From: Chitinophaga filiformis
GTDB lineage: Bacteria > Bacteroidota > Bacteroidia > Chitinophagales > Chitinophagaceae
Assembly: GCF_900102545.1 (NCBI RefSeq)
Contig: NZ_FNBN01000008.1
Coordinates: forward strand, 314,019-378,018
Reading direction: 5' to 3'
Length of the DNA: 64,000 nucleotides
The notes under the pieces are model-generated. The model did no database searches. It saw only the letters and a program-made list of their open reading frames with translations, and was not told the DNA's origin. How positions within the stretch are numbered: the stretch's first letter is position 1; each line of letters opens with the position of its first letter. Of the stretch, positions 35,205-44,427 are shown in pieces. A program made the translations under genes and the position numbers.

Positions 35205-35894
35205 ATGCAACACATCATCCGTACACTTATACTGGCAGCAGGCATCAGCTGCGTTCAGCAATACAGCTTCGCACAGGACAAAACGCAGGGAGTGATTCAC
35301 TATGATATTACCTATCACATTCATGCCTCTTTAAAGCCCGACCAGATGCAGTATAAGGACCTCGTACCGGAAACCGTCGTTGAAAAGGCTGAATTGAAGT
35401 ATCATGGACAACGACTGAAAGCCTATTTCAACGACGATATACAGAATGAACAGGACGGCGTCAATACCAGCATTAAGGTCTCTTCAGAAGACGGCAATGA
35501 AAAATATGCGGATATCGACAGGAAAACACTCTGGTGGGTAGACAAAGCAAAGACTCCTCCTGTGTTAGTAGAGAAATCCCTGCTTGAAAAGGATGAAGAC
35601 CAGGGCAAGGAAACGGAAAGTGCTGAAACACAGCAAATCCTTGGGTATAACTGCAAAAAATTAATCGTTAAATCTAAGAATGGTCCGCTTACCATCTGGT
35701 ATACTACGGAACTGCCGTTGAAAGCCGGTACACCGGCAAGCGCGTTTACCGATAAAGGCGTTGTACTGGCGTTAGATAGCAAAAGAATAAGCTTCAAAGC
35801 CACCAGTATTGAATTCGTACCTGTGGCAGAGAAAGAGGTAACTCCCCCGGCTGACCTAAAAACAGTGAAAAGCAGCGACCACAAAGGAATATAG
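35205..35894 (+). CDS. Exported GLPGLI/DUF4412-like protein
   Basis: 229 residues from the ATG at 35205 (MQHIIRTLILAAGISCVQQYSFAQ, a signal peptide). The mature part begins GVIHYDITYHIHASLKPDQ and includes AELKYHGQRLKAYF, ILGYNCKKLIV and IWYTTELPLKAG, the usual plan of GLPGLI or DUF4412 proteins, though the name-giving GLPGL stretch is not conserved. These are periplasmic or outer-membrane-linked proteins of unknown function, usually found beside TonB-type barrels, as here (last gene of the kinase-regulator-barrel group). It converges on another barrel gene, 28 bases away. Confidence 0.7.
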   Translation: MQHIIRTLILAAGISCVQQYSFAQDKTQGVIHYDITYHIHASLKPDQMQYKDLVPETVVEKAELKYHGQRLKAYFNDDIQNEQDGVNTSIKVSSEDGNEKYADIDRKTLWWVDKAKTPPVLVEKSLLEKDEDQGKETESAETQQILGYNCKKLIVKSKNGPLTIWYTTELPLKAGTPASAFTDKGVVLALDSKRISFKATSIEFVPVAEKEVTPPADLKTVKSSDHKGI

Positions 35895-35922
35895 CCGTTC
35901 TAAAAGGGCAGGAGGGGAGAGG

Positions 35923-38385
35923 TTAATCCTTTCTGATCCTGTCCCTTTCATCTTTTGCTCCCCCCTCCTTGCGGGAAGCCTTCAAAGTGCCTGTACCAAA
36001 GGGTCTTGAGTAAGAGAGCCTGAAGATAGGGGAGTAACTGGACTCCTGGTAGATCTTAATGTCGTTTTTAATCTGAAATGCTTCTTCTGCAATAGTTCCG
36101 TAGTGCACACTGAAATTCATTGTCGTAAAAACATCGGCTACCGACAGCTGAATACTACCGGCATTATTTTTCAGTTCTTTCTTAATACCAGCGCTCACAG
36201 TGCCCATGCGACCTACCTTCACTGTACCGTTATAAAAACGGGTGTTGTACCAGCCGGTCAATTCAGCTGAGAAATCATGTGGCAGTTTAAATGATTCAGT
36301 GAAATTGAAGGTATAGGCAAAATAATTTTTTGTAACAGGTTGTAAGGTATAATCTGCCCTGAATTGCCGTAATCCGCCGGTGATACTGTAGCTCATATCC
36401 CACCAGTCAGTAGCTTTCCACGGGATGGTGGCCTGTATGGTAATATTGTTCTGGTACGCCAGGTTCTGCGGTGAAATATACAGGACATTGGCAGCTGTGC
36501 TCTGGCTTAACTGGTACCGGGCAATTGGATGGTCATCCCTGCTGAAGAGCAATGAAAAGCTAACCCCGTCGTAGTTATATCCCAGCTTGATATTATTGGT
36601 AATTGTTGGCTTCAGCAGGGGATTTCCTGCGTAGATAGCAGTAGGATCACTATAAGCCATAAAAGAGGCCAGATCATTGTAAGAAGGTCTGGCGATTCTT
36701 TTGGTATAAGATAACTGGAGACTGGAGCGCTCATTCAGTTTTTTAGTCAGGAAGATGTTGGGGAATAAAGTAGCTAGTTTCCTGTCGACGGTATTTTTCC
36801 CCGTCCTTGTGTCTTCCATAATGGTGCGGGCATATTCAAATCTCGTTCCTGCCGTAAGACTGAGAGATGACGTTATACCTATATTGGCGGAGACATAAGC
36901 TGCGCCAATACCTTCCTTCATCTTCATTTCATTGATTGTTTCTGTTCTGCTGACCCAGTGGCCATCAACCAGGCTCTCTATCCTGGATAAGGTGTTACTA
37001 CCGGTATAGGTTCCTTTGATACCTGCTTCCAGTTTTATCTTATCGTTTAACTGCCTGCTGTAATCAACCTTAATTACACCCATCTGTATCAGTGTATTCG
37101 CAAAGCCTCTCTGGAAAGGTGAAAACAAGCTGTCGTTGTTGTCCACCTGTTCACCGTTTCTGGTGAGCAGAGAGCTGTATATCTGTGACGGATTGTAGTT
37201 TTTAAAATAGAGGTAATCCATATCAAAATTGATCTTTGATTTTGGATTGATCTCCTTTTCAAGATATACAGATGATACGAGGTTATACCAGCTGTTCACC
37301 CTGTCTATCCGTCCATCAAATGTTAACAGGGAATCAGGCAGCAAAAGATAATTGGCGGTAGGATGATTGGCGGTTCCTGCGCGACTAATGTTGTAGGTTA
37401 CATTGGCGCCAATGGTGGTTTTGGTGTTTGGTTTCATATCCAGTCCTAACGTGATATCATGGTTATTTTGCCGCAATCTGGTAATGTCAGCTCCCCGTAC
37501 TTCCATCCGTCCGCCGAAGACAGGCATATCCTGGTAACTGAGGATATCCATGTAGCTGTAACTTCGGTTAAGATTGTAACTGTAGGAGCCGTAGCTGTTG
37601 ATTTTCGCAGTATTGTGAGAGAGACTGATACTCGCTGCTGCCTTTTCCCTGTAGCCATAACCTCCTGTTACTGACAGCGTTCCGTTAGTTCCCTGCTGTT
37701 TATTTTTTTTCAGCACAATATTGATCATACCTGCACTGCCATCTGCATCGTATTTGGAGGAAGGAGTGCTCAGCAATTCTATCTTCTCGATATCATCTGC
37801 ACTCATGCCATTTAGCAGGTTGACCAGTTGTTCAAGCGGCACACGCATTAATTTACCATTCAGCATAAGGGTTACGCCGCTTTTGCCATTCAGTGCGATG
37901 CTATTATTTCTGTAGTCTATTACAACTCCGGGCGATCGCTCCAGTACGGCCAGCGCCGTGCTACCTTTAGTAAGGAGGCTGCTCTGCACATTGACTACCA
38001 TGCCTTCCGGCTGCTGCTGCAATAGTGGCTTTTCCGCCTGTACAACCACTTCGCCCAGCTGCTGTGCCCCTTCATGGACGACCTGCAGGCCGAAGTCCTG
38101 TTTTTTCTGTTGTGCAGTCAGTTCAAACAGGGGAGAGTTCCAGGTCTGAAATCCCATACTGCTGAAGCGCAGGATGTACTTTCCGGAAGGCGTATTTTCT
38201 ATTGAATAAACGCCCTTTTCATCAGTCAGTACTGCTTTTATTAGCGTGGTATCCGTTCCGTTCAACAGTATTACATTCGCAAAAGGAACCGGTTGACCGG
38301 CAGCAGTGGCAAACCTACCGGAGATTTGTCCGGAGGCAGTTTTGAGTAGTAGAATGCAGCATAGGAGGAAAGATAATTTTTTCAT
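35923..38385 (-). CDS. TonB-dependent-receptor-like barrel with regulatory N-domain
   Basis: 820 residues: signal peptide (MKKLSFLLCCILLLKTASG), a carboxypeptidase-regulatory-like Ig domain (ISGRFATAAGQPVPFANVILLNG to about residue 95), a plug domain (LGEVVVQAEKPLLQQQPEGMVVN, LERSPGVVIDYRNNSIALNG, PSSKYDADGSAGMINIVLKK) and an OMP_b-brl_3-type barrel to the end. The plug is of the same kind as in the barrel at 58699. The C-terminus is highly charged (KASRKEGGAKDERDRIRKD). The LytS-type kinase gene is divergent upstream. Substrate unknown. Confidence 0.87.
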   Translation of the reverse strand: MKKLSFLLCCILLLKTASGQISGRFATAAGQPVPFANVILLNGTDTTLIKAVLTDEKGVYSIENTPSGKYILRFSSMGFQTWNSPLFELTAQQKKQDFGLQVVHEGAQQLGEVVVQAEKPLLQQQPEGMVVNVQSSLLTKGSTALAVLERSPGVVIDYRNNSIALNGKSGVTLMLNGKLMRVPLEQLVNLLNGMSADDIEKIELLSTPSSKYDADGSAGMINIVLKKNKQQGTNGTLSVTGGYGYREKAAASISLSHNTAKINSYGSYSYNLNRSYSYMDILSYQDMPVFGGRMEVRGADITRLRQNNHDITLGLDMKPNTKTTIGANVTYNISRAGTANHPTANYLLLPDSLLTFDGRIDRVNSWYNLVSSVYLEKEINPKSKINFDMDYLYFKNYNPSQIYSSLLTRNGEQVDNNDSLFSPFQRGFANTLIQMGVIKVDYSRQLNDKIKLEAGIKGTYTGSNTLSRIESLVDGHWVSRTETINEMKMKEGIGAAYVSANIGITSSLSLTAGTRFEYARTIMEDTRTGKNTVDRKLATLFPNIFLTKKLNERSSLQLSYTKRIARPSYNDLASFMAYSDPTAIYAGNPLLKPTITNNIKLGYNYDGVSFSLLFSRDDHPIARYQLSQSTAANVLYISPQNLAYQNNITIQATIPWKATDWWDMSYSITGGLRQFRADYTLQPVTKNYFAYTFNFTESFKLPHDFSAELTGWYNTRFYNGTVKVGRMGTVSAGIKKELKNNAGSIQLSVADVFTTMNFSVHYGTIAEEAFQIKNDIKIYQESSYSPIFRLSYSRPFGTGTLKASRKEGGAKDERDRIRKD

Positions 38386-38700
38386 ATTTCATTGATTTAA
38401 AGGGAACCTGTTAACCTAATAGCCACTGTTATGACTGACACACCAGTGCAAAGAAAACAGCGGTAGAGAGGTTTAAAAAACGCAAATGACCAGCAGCAGG
38501 ACTGGATTGATCAAACGCATTAAATCGGGGTTAATGACCAGGAAACCGCAAAAAATGGGAGGGGAGCCCCTCTCCTGTAGCCTGAGATGCATTTGGTCAA
38601 TTATTTCCTGCAGTTCAAATAGTATTGCATTAAAATGGGCGAAAACTGGTGTAACTTTCAAAAAGGCCTTTTTTATTCAGCGCTGTTAAATCCGGGTGAG
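38386..38700. other. Divergent promoter region between barrel and LytS-type kinase
   Basis: About 315 bases. It contains GGAGGGGAGCCCCTCTCC-like self-complementary sequence (38559-38576), which could be a hairpin or a binding site. No coding frame is convincing; a frame from 38635 is just an extension of the kinase gene. Confidence 0.4.
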
Positions 38701-39828
38701 ATGAACGCTTTACTATACACTTCTTCAAAGCAGAACTGGTTGTTGAGGTACAAACTTCACCATATTCCTTTCTGGGCCCTGTATCACTTTACCTGGTGGA
38801 CGGTTGCCCTGGGTAATCCGATGAAAGCTTTTGCAGCAATATTCTTCACCGCGTCTATTTTGAAGTTCTTATTCTATGTGATATTTCAGGCGCTGGCAGT
38901 TTATTTTAACCTTTATTACCTTATCCCGAAGTACCTTGAAAAAGGCAGGTTTACACAATACATGGTCTTCTTGTTACTGACGACTATTGGTGTGTCTGTG
39001 CTCATCATTCCCGGATATTACCTGAGCGCTTATCTTGCAGGGCAAACCATGCAGGAAGCTTATGGTCCGAATGGCGATTGTTTCTATGGATATCTGGGAA
39101 CATCGTTACCCTCCACACTGGCGGCCATGACACTGGCGATGAGCATTAAGTTGGGAAAGAACTGGTTACAAACACAACGGAAGCAACAGTTGCTGGAGAA
39201 GGAAAAACTGGAAACGGAATTGAACTTCCTGAAGCATCAGTTTAATCCGCATTTCCTCTTTAATACGATCAATTCCATTTTCTTCCTGATCCACAAGAAT
39301 CCTGATATGGCCTCTGCTTCGCTGGCGAAATTCTCAGAGCTGTTAAGATACCAGTTGTATGAATGCAATGACAAGCAGATCCTTTTGTCCAGGGAGATCT
39401 CATACATGGAAAACTCCATAGAACTGGAAAGACTAAGACAGAATGACAATGTGGAAGTGACGCTGGACATCGACCAGGAAAACAGCAGCCAATGGGGAAT
39501 AGCGCCATTCATCCTGATGACATTCGTGGAGAATGCATTTAAGCATGTTTCAAAGCATGCGGATAAACCCAACTGGATCAGGATGCACCTGGAACAGGAA
39601 GGAGAGCGGCTGTACTTTACTGTGTCAAACAGCACATCAGATATGGCCAGCAATGATATTGTGCATTATGGTGGTATTGGTCTGAAGAATGTGCAACGCA
39701 GGCTGGACCTGATCTATCCCGGTCAGTACAGCCTCGACATACAGCATCACAACGACAGATTTGACGTCAGCCTGCAGCTGCATCTGACCGCATTGGAACT
39801 GTCGCAACCCTTGCAAAAAATAGCCTGA
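38701..39828 (+). CDS. LytS/YehU-type membrane sensor histidine kinase
   Basis: 375 residues from the ATG at 38701 (MNALLYTSSKQNW); an upstream in-frame ATG at 38635 would add 22 residues. Four membrane helices lie in residues 25-150, then a coiled coil and the His_kinase domain with FNPHFLFNTINSIFFLI, the hallmark of this family, where the His of NPHFLFN is the phosphorylation site. A shortened HATPase follows (MTFVENAFKHV, GGIGLKNVQRRL). It is followed after 29 bases by its LytTR regulator. Such pairs in Bacteroidota respond to envelope or metabolic cues; here the divergent barrel gene is a candidate target. Confidence 0.92.
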   Translation: MNALLYTSSKQNWLLRYKLHHIPFWALYHFTWWTVALGNPMKAFAAIFFTASILKFLFYVIFQALAVYFNLYYLIPKYLEKGRFTQYMVFLLLTTIGVSVLIIPGYYLSAYLAGQTMQEAYGPNGDCFYGYLGTSLPSTLAAMTLAMSIKLGKNWLQTQRKQQLLEKEKLETELNFLKHQFNPHFLFNTINSIFFLIHKNPDMASASLAKFSELLRYQLYECNDKQILLSREISYMENSIELERLRQNDNVEVTLDIDQENSSQWGIAPFILMTFVENAFKHVSKHADKPNWIRMHLEQEGERLYFTVSNSTSDMASNDIVHYGGIGLKNVQRRLDLIYPGQYSLDIQHHNDRFDVSLQLHLTALELSQPLQKIA

Positions 39829-39857
39829 AAATAATCCTGAATATAACAACACCTCGT

Positions 39858-40601
39858 ATGAAGATGAATTGTGTAATTATTGATGATGAGCCGCTAGCCA
39901 GGGAAGGTCTTTCTAACTATGTCAGAGAGGTTGATTTCCTTCATCTTGTCGACACCTGTACCAACCCGGTTGAGTTGATCAAATTATTGGACCAGCATCC
40001 GGTTGACCTAATCTTCCTGGATATACAGATGCCGAAAATGAACGGACTGGATTTTCTGAAGATCGTCCAGAAACCACCTATGGTGATCATTACAACGGCA
40101 TTTCCCAGTTATGCACTGGAGGGATTTCAATTGAATGTGATGGATTATTTATTAAAACCGATCACTTTTGATCGTTTCTTCAAAGCGGCCAACAAGGCAA
40201 AAGAATACTATCAGCTGTTGCATAAAACTGCCTCATCCGACACGCATAAAATAGAGAAGGAAGAAGACTATTTTTTCATCAAGTGCGGCAGTAAATATGA
40301 GAAGATCTATTTCAATGATATCCTCTATGTGCAGGGAATGCAGAATTATGTGACGATCTATACACGTAAGGGGAAATACATGACATTACTGTATCTGAAG
40401 AACCTGGAAGAGAACCTGGATAAAAAGGCGTTCATACGGGTACATAAATCCTATATCGTTTCTATTGATAAAATAGAAGGCATTGAGGGGAATGAGATCT
40501 TCATTCAATCAAACAAGATACCCATCAGCAGGAACTATCATGATATTGTTATTGAGCAGGTGGTAAAGAATAAGCTGTGGGATAAGATTAAATTCTCCTG
40601 A
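39858..40601 (+). CDS. LytTR-family response regulator
   Basis: 247 residues: a receiver domain with Asp55 (LIFLDIQMPKMNG) and the switch stretch VIITTAFPSYALEGFQLNVMDYLLKP, then a LytTR DNA-binding domain from about residue 140 (DYFFIKCGSKYEKIYFNDILYVQGMQNYVTIYTRKGKYMTLLYLK, FIRVHKSYIV). An all-beta DNA reader of this kind binds direct repeats in promoters. It is the partner of the kinase encoded just upstream. A structured repeat element starts 10 bases after its stop. Confidence 0.95.
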   Translation: MKMNCVIIDDEPLAREGLSNYVREVDFLHLVDTCTNPVELIKLLDQHPVDLIFLDIQMPKMNGLDFLKIVQKPPMVIITTAFPSYALEGFQLNVMDYLLKPITFDRFFKAANKAKEYYQLLHKTASSDTHKIEKEEDYFFIKCGSKYEKIYFNDILYVQGMQNYVTIYTRKGKYMTLLYLKNLEENLDKKAFIRVHKSYIVSIDKIEGIEGNEIFIQSNKIPISRNYHDIVIEQVVKNKLWDKIKFS

Positions 40602-40611
40602 TATTCTTGTT

Positions 40612-40870
40612 ACCCAAAGTAGCTTTGGTCTCAACATAATGGAATGTCGGTCGGCGCCTAAAATTTCACCGCGCTGCTATTTATTAAGAGACCGCCGCAG
40701 CGTTGGTTCAGATAGAGATTGCGGGCCATAGCCCTTGAGAGCGTCCATACGCTTGATGGGAGGTTAATAAATATTCTATTGCCAAACACGTTTGATAAAG
40801 CCTCATAGTAAGGACTCGAGAGGGGTACAGCCCGCGATCCTATCTGAAAACCAACGCCAGAAGGTCGGCG
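40612..40870. repeat. Dispersed structured intergenic element, copy B
   Basis: Shares AAGTAGCTT and GGTCGGCGCCT (40617-40659) and later segments with copy A at 16709. It contains a long imperfect inverted repeat: 40700-40725 (GCGTTGGTTCAGATAG then GATTGCGGGC) pairs with 40830-40857 (GCCCGCGATC then CTATCTGAAAACCAACGC). GGTCGGCGC occurs again at about 40863. No coding frame is inside. It fills the gap between the LytTR gene and the convergent IorB-like gene and could also end both transcripts. Confidence 0.65.
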
Positions 40871-40919
40871 CATAACCACTGTTAGTCCAGAATCGCGTAA
40901 TAGCAAACGTTCGTTATCT

Positions 40920-43142
40920 TTAGACGCCTGTCTTTTCCAACCTGACTTCCGGTGCATGTTGCTCAGCATGCAGGTCATGTTTAGCCAAAGGCAAAGACCT
41001 AATCCGTTTACCGGTAGCTGCAAATATTGCATTTGTGATAGCTGGCATTATCTGCCCGACAGCTGCCTCACCTATACCACCAGGCTTTTCATTGCTGGGC
41101 ATAATAAATGTTTCAATCCCCGGCGTTTCATTCATGCGCAGTACTTTATAATCCAGGAAACCACTTTGCTGAACCCGACCTGCTTTAAATGTGATCTCGC
41201 TATACATAGTAGTAGAAAGACCGTAAAGAATATTGCTGTCCATCTGTGCGATGACGCCATCAGGATTTACAACAGTGCCGCAGTCAATCACACAGGTTAC
41301 TTTATGCACCTTGAGAGGCATGTCTTTCATAACAGCAACTTCCGCCACCACGCCAGCGTAGCTGCCTACCGCTTCAAATACGGCGATACCCCGTCCATGA
41401 CCAGCGGGCAATGGTTGTCCCCAATTACTTTTTTCTGCAAGCATTTCCAATACTTTCAGGTGTCGGGGAGCATCTCTGTACAACATCCGGCGGTATTCCA
41501 CCGGGTCTTTTTTAACAGCATAGGCCAGTTCATCTATCAGGCTTTCCATAGCGAAGATGGTGTGGCTCAATCCTACAGCTCTCCAGTTATCCACCGAAAT
41601 GGGCCATACGGGAGTATTCAGTTCTATCCGCTGGTCGGGGATACTTTTGACGTATTCCACGGTGTGCATGCCTTCGATGGAAAACTGGTCCACGCCATTG
41701 ATCACAGCTACTTTTTCGAATGGTCCGCCAGTCATAACTGATTGTCCGACGCTGATCTGTTTCCAGGCGATAGGGGCTCCGGCGCTGTCCAATCCTATTT
41801 TGAAACGGTGCAGGAATGCGGGGCGGTACATGCCACCCTGTATATCGTCTTCGCGTGTCCAGACGGTCTTTACGAGCTTGCCGGAAGCTTTGGCTACTTC
41901 AACGGCTTCACGTACAAAGTCTGAGCGTGTGATATTTCTTCTTCCAAAAGAGCCGCCCAGGAATTGATTATGGATAAATACGTTGTCAATGGGCAGGCCT
42001 GTGATATCTGATGCTGCTTTCTGATCGTCTGTTACGGTCTGAGTACCAGTCCAGATCTCACATTTGTCGGCAGTTAGTTGTACGGTACAATTCAGCGGCT
42101 CCATGGGCGCGTGTGCGAGGAAGGGCTGGAAGTATTCAGCCTCCACGACATGGGCTGCTTTCGGGAATACGTTTTCAGGATTGCCGGTGTTGGTGGCTAC
42201 GAGACCGCCTTCATCGGCGCGTTGCCTGAATTCGGACAGGAGAGTGGCGCTGTTGATACGGACAGCCTGTCCCAGTTCCCAGTCAATTTTCAGTGCCTCA
42301 CGCCCCTTTTTAGCGGCCCAGAAATTATCTGCCAGTACGGCTACGCCAGTGGGAACAACCACAACCTGGCGAACACCGGGGATGGCCAAAGTGGCTTTGG
42401 CATTGTATGTTTTCACTTTTGCACCGGGAACTGGTCCCCGGGCAACGAGCGCCGTCAGCATACCGGGGAAATGGATGTCCATTCCAAAGATGGCTTCACC
42501 ATTTACTTTAACTGGCGTGTCGAGGCGTTTGATTGGCTTCCCGATAAACTTCCAGTCAGTACGCTCTTTCAGGGTGACTTCCCTGGGCACAGGCAGTGCA
42601 GCGGCTTCTTCGGCCAGCTCGCCATAGCTGAGTTTCTTGTCGCCTGCGATGACGTATCCGTTTTCCGTCTTACAGTCTTTGACATCAGCCTGTAAGCGTT
42701 TGGCGGCGGCTTGCACCAGCATAGCACGTGCGGTGGCTCCGGCATTGCGGTAGCGGTCGAATTCAGACAGGAGGCTGGAAGAACCACCGGTACGTTGTGT
42801 CCCGTACATGGTGTGATAATACGCCAGTGCAGCAGGTGCGTCTTCGACTTTTATTTTTTGCCAGTCGGCATCCAGTTCTTCTGCAATCAGCATGGCAAGG
42901 GAGGTGGAAATGCCTTGTCCCATTTCACAGTGGGAAAGCGTGATTGTTACAGTGCCATCTGGGCCGATCCGCAAAAACGTATTAGGGGCCAGTATTTTTC
43001 CCGGGGCAGCGATAGGGGCCTGGTCAAGCAGCCGCCTTTTTCCTGCCAGCGCGGGCACTGTAAAAGCAATTATAAGGCCGCTTGTTGCAAGGGCAGTGTC
43101 TTTAATGAATTGTCTCCGGTTGAACATATGGGATGTCGTCAT
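40920..43142 (-). CDS. Molybdenum hydroxylase large subunit, IorB-like (xanthine dehydrogenase family)
   Basis: 740 residues. The N-terminus FNRRQFIKDTALATSG is a Tat signal, so the folded cofactor-loaded enzyme is exported. Molybdopterin-binding marks: SHCEMGQGISTSLAMLIAEEL, GGSFGRR, EPLNCTVQL, and the catalytic loop PGGIGEAAVGQ whose Glu activates the substrate. Isoquinoline 1-oxidoreductase-type enzymes hydroxylate N-heterocycles or aldehydes and need a small 2Fe-2S subunit (IorA) and usually a cytochrome c. Neither is next to this gene: the next upstream gene is a divergent flavin reductase 727 bases away. The partner must be elsewhere or the protein acts alone. Confidence 0.88.
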   Translation of the reverse strand: MTTSHMFNRRQFIKDTALATSGLIIAFTVPALAGKRRLLDQAPIAAPGKILAPNTFLRIGPDGTVTITLSHCEMGQGISTSLAMLIAEELDADWQKIKVEDAPAALAYYHTMYGTQRTGGSSSLLSEFDRYRNAGATARAMLVQAAAKRLQADVKDCKTENGYVIAGDKKLSYGELAEEAAALPVPREVTLKERTDWKFIGKPIKRLDTPVKVNGEAIFGMDIHFPGMLTALVARGPVPGAKVKTYNAKATLAIPGVRQVVVVPTGVAVLADNFWAAKKGREALKIDWELGQAVRINSATLLSEFRQRADEGGLVATNTGNPENVFPKAAHVVEAEYFQPFLAHAPMEPLNCTVQLTADKCEIWTGTQTVTDDQKAASDITGLPIDNVFIHNQFLGGSFGRRNITRSDFVREAVEVAKASGKLVKTVWTREDDIQGGMYRPAFLHRFKIGLDSAGAPIAWKQISVGQSVMTGGPFEKVAVINGVDQFSIEGMHTVEYVKSIPDQRIELNTPVWPISVDNWRAVGLSHTIFAMESLIDELAYAVKKDPVEYRRMLYRDAPRHLKVLEMLAEKSNWGQPLPAGHGRGIAVFEAVGSYAGVVAEVAVMKDMPLKVHKVTCVIDCGTVVNPDGVIAQMDSNILYGLSTTMYSEITFKAGRVQQSGFLDYKVLRMNETPGIETFIMPSNEKPGGIGEAAVGQIMPAITNAIFAATGKRIRSLPLAKHDLHAEQHAPEVRLEKTGV

Positions 43143-43869
43143 GGTGTTTTCTTTTTAAATGGGTCAGGGTAGGAATTGTTCACATATAAAGCAGGCAGTT
43201 GTAAAAAGCCTGAACGCTGGATTTACGACAAATATAACGGCCAGGGAATTGCAAATGTTCGGGGGAAATGTGTTGTCTTTGAATTATGCATCTTTCAGCC
43301 GGATATCGGCAATTGTTTGAAGAAAGTTCGGTGCGAATCAGGAGTATTGCATCCGGATTTTTCTGGAAGCGCCTGAATGTTTTTTTGCACTGGATCAAAC
43401 GTAAAAGAAAGATCAGGAGTGAACGCAAACAGGAGAGTAAAAGGGATACTTTAGAGGAATATAATGCTAAGCAAATAATAGAGTGGTACAGCGTTATTTT
43501 GAATAACTATCTATTTAACATAATATAAATTATACGTATTATATAGAAATAAGTTAACTAGCCAGAGAGTCGTATAAATAAGCCAGGGATTGGGGTTTAC
43601 GGGAGATTTAAACAGCAATAATAGGCTTTAATTTTGGAACGGCTTTCAGCCATTTTGTTCATTTTATGGCCGGTTTTATGGGGCGACTATAGTCCCACTA
43701 TACTCGTACCGAATACATACCCTTAGGATAGTCTTCCATTAAGCAAGTCCCCGGCTAAAACATTATGTTTATCTGAATATAACGGCTAGATTTGTGCCTT
43801 CCCGGAGAAGAAGAATTCCCGGGTTTTTCAGGAAGGAGTCCTCTCCTACATATTAAAGAAATTTAAACA
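43143..43869. other. Long A/T-rich intergenic region
   Basis: 727 bases between the divergent IorB-like and FMN reductase genes. A basic 80-codon frame (43286-43528) shows no family features and I do not call it. Visible: the -7 box at 43797, and behind it CCCGG/CCGGG (43811-43815 with 43829-43833) followed by TTTTT inside the leader of the FMN reductase, which might be a weak attenuator. Confidence 0.4.
43797..43804 (+). promoter_or_regulatory. -7 box TAGATTTG in front of the FMN reductase gene
   Basis: An exact TANNTTTG match 65 bases before the ATG at 43870. A GTTTATC sequence lies about 25 bases upstream, rather far for a -33 box. Confidence 0.4.
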
Positions 43870-44427
43870 ATGGCGATCAGTATACTTGGCATATCCGGCA
43901 GTTTAAGAAGTTCTTCCTCAAATACGGCATTACTCAGAGCCTGTGCTGCAATGGCGCCTGCAGGGATTAAAATTACGATTTATGAAGGTCTGGATAAGCT
44001 GCCATACTTCAGTCCCGAACTGGATACGGAAGGCTCCTGGCCTGTCGATACGGTGCTCTCCCTGAGAAACCAGATCCGCGCTGCAGATGCTGTTTTATTC
44101 AGCACACCCGAATACGCTTTCGGCATACCGGGCGTGCTGAAAAATGCCCTGGACTGGCTTGTTTCCTCCGGGGAATTTACCCATAAACCCACGGGTGTGA
44201 TCAGTGCTTCACCACTTGCTACCGGCGGCGATAAAGCGCATGCATCACTGACCCAAACGCTGAAAGTGATGACCGCCGATATCCAGGAAGAATATAAACT
44301 CATTATTCCTGTAGTGCGCACCAAAATGGATCAAAACGGAAATGTTACCGATCCGGAGCTGGAAAGATCATTGCTGACGCTGATCAATCACCTGGCGACT
44401 AAAATCTCCACCGTAAACCAACATTAG
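43870..44427 (+). CDS. NADPH-dependent FMN reductase (flavodoxin-like)
   Basis: 185 residues with the flavodoxin-like fold. The phosphate loop of the FMN site is GISGSLRSSSSNTALLR (residues 7-23) and the second flavin segment is FSTPEYAFGIPGVLKNALDWLVSSGE, the family signature. It would reduce FMN, quinones or chromate-like acceptors with NADPH in the cytoplasm. The last 29 bases overlap the convergent barrel gene at 44399. No other gene is in its transcript. Confidence 0.9.
   Translation: MAISILGISGSLRSSSSNTALLRACAAMAPAGIKITIYEGLDKLPYFSPELDTEGSWPVDTVLSLRNQIRAADAVLFSTPEYAFGIPGVLKNALDWLVSSGEFTHKPTGVISASPLATGGDKAHASLTQTLKVMTADIQEEYKLIIPVVRTKMDQNGNVTDPELERSLLTLINHLATKISTVNQH

Noticed and set aside
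43286..43528. 80-codon plus-strand frame, basic, in the gap before the FMN reductase
   Set aside because: No family features, unlikely composition (Arg/Lys-rich then hydrophobic), and no promoter or terminator of its own; probably chance in A/T-rich DNA.
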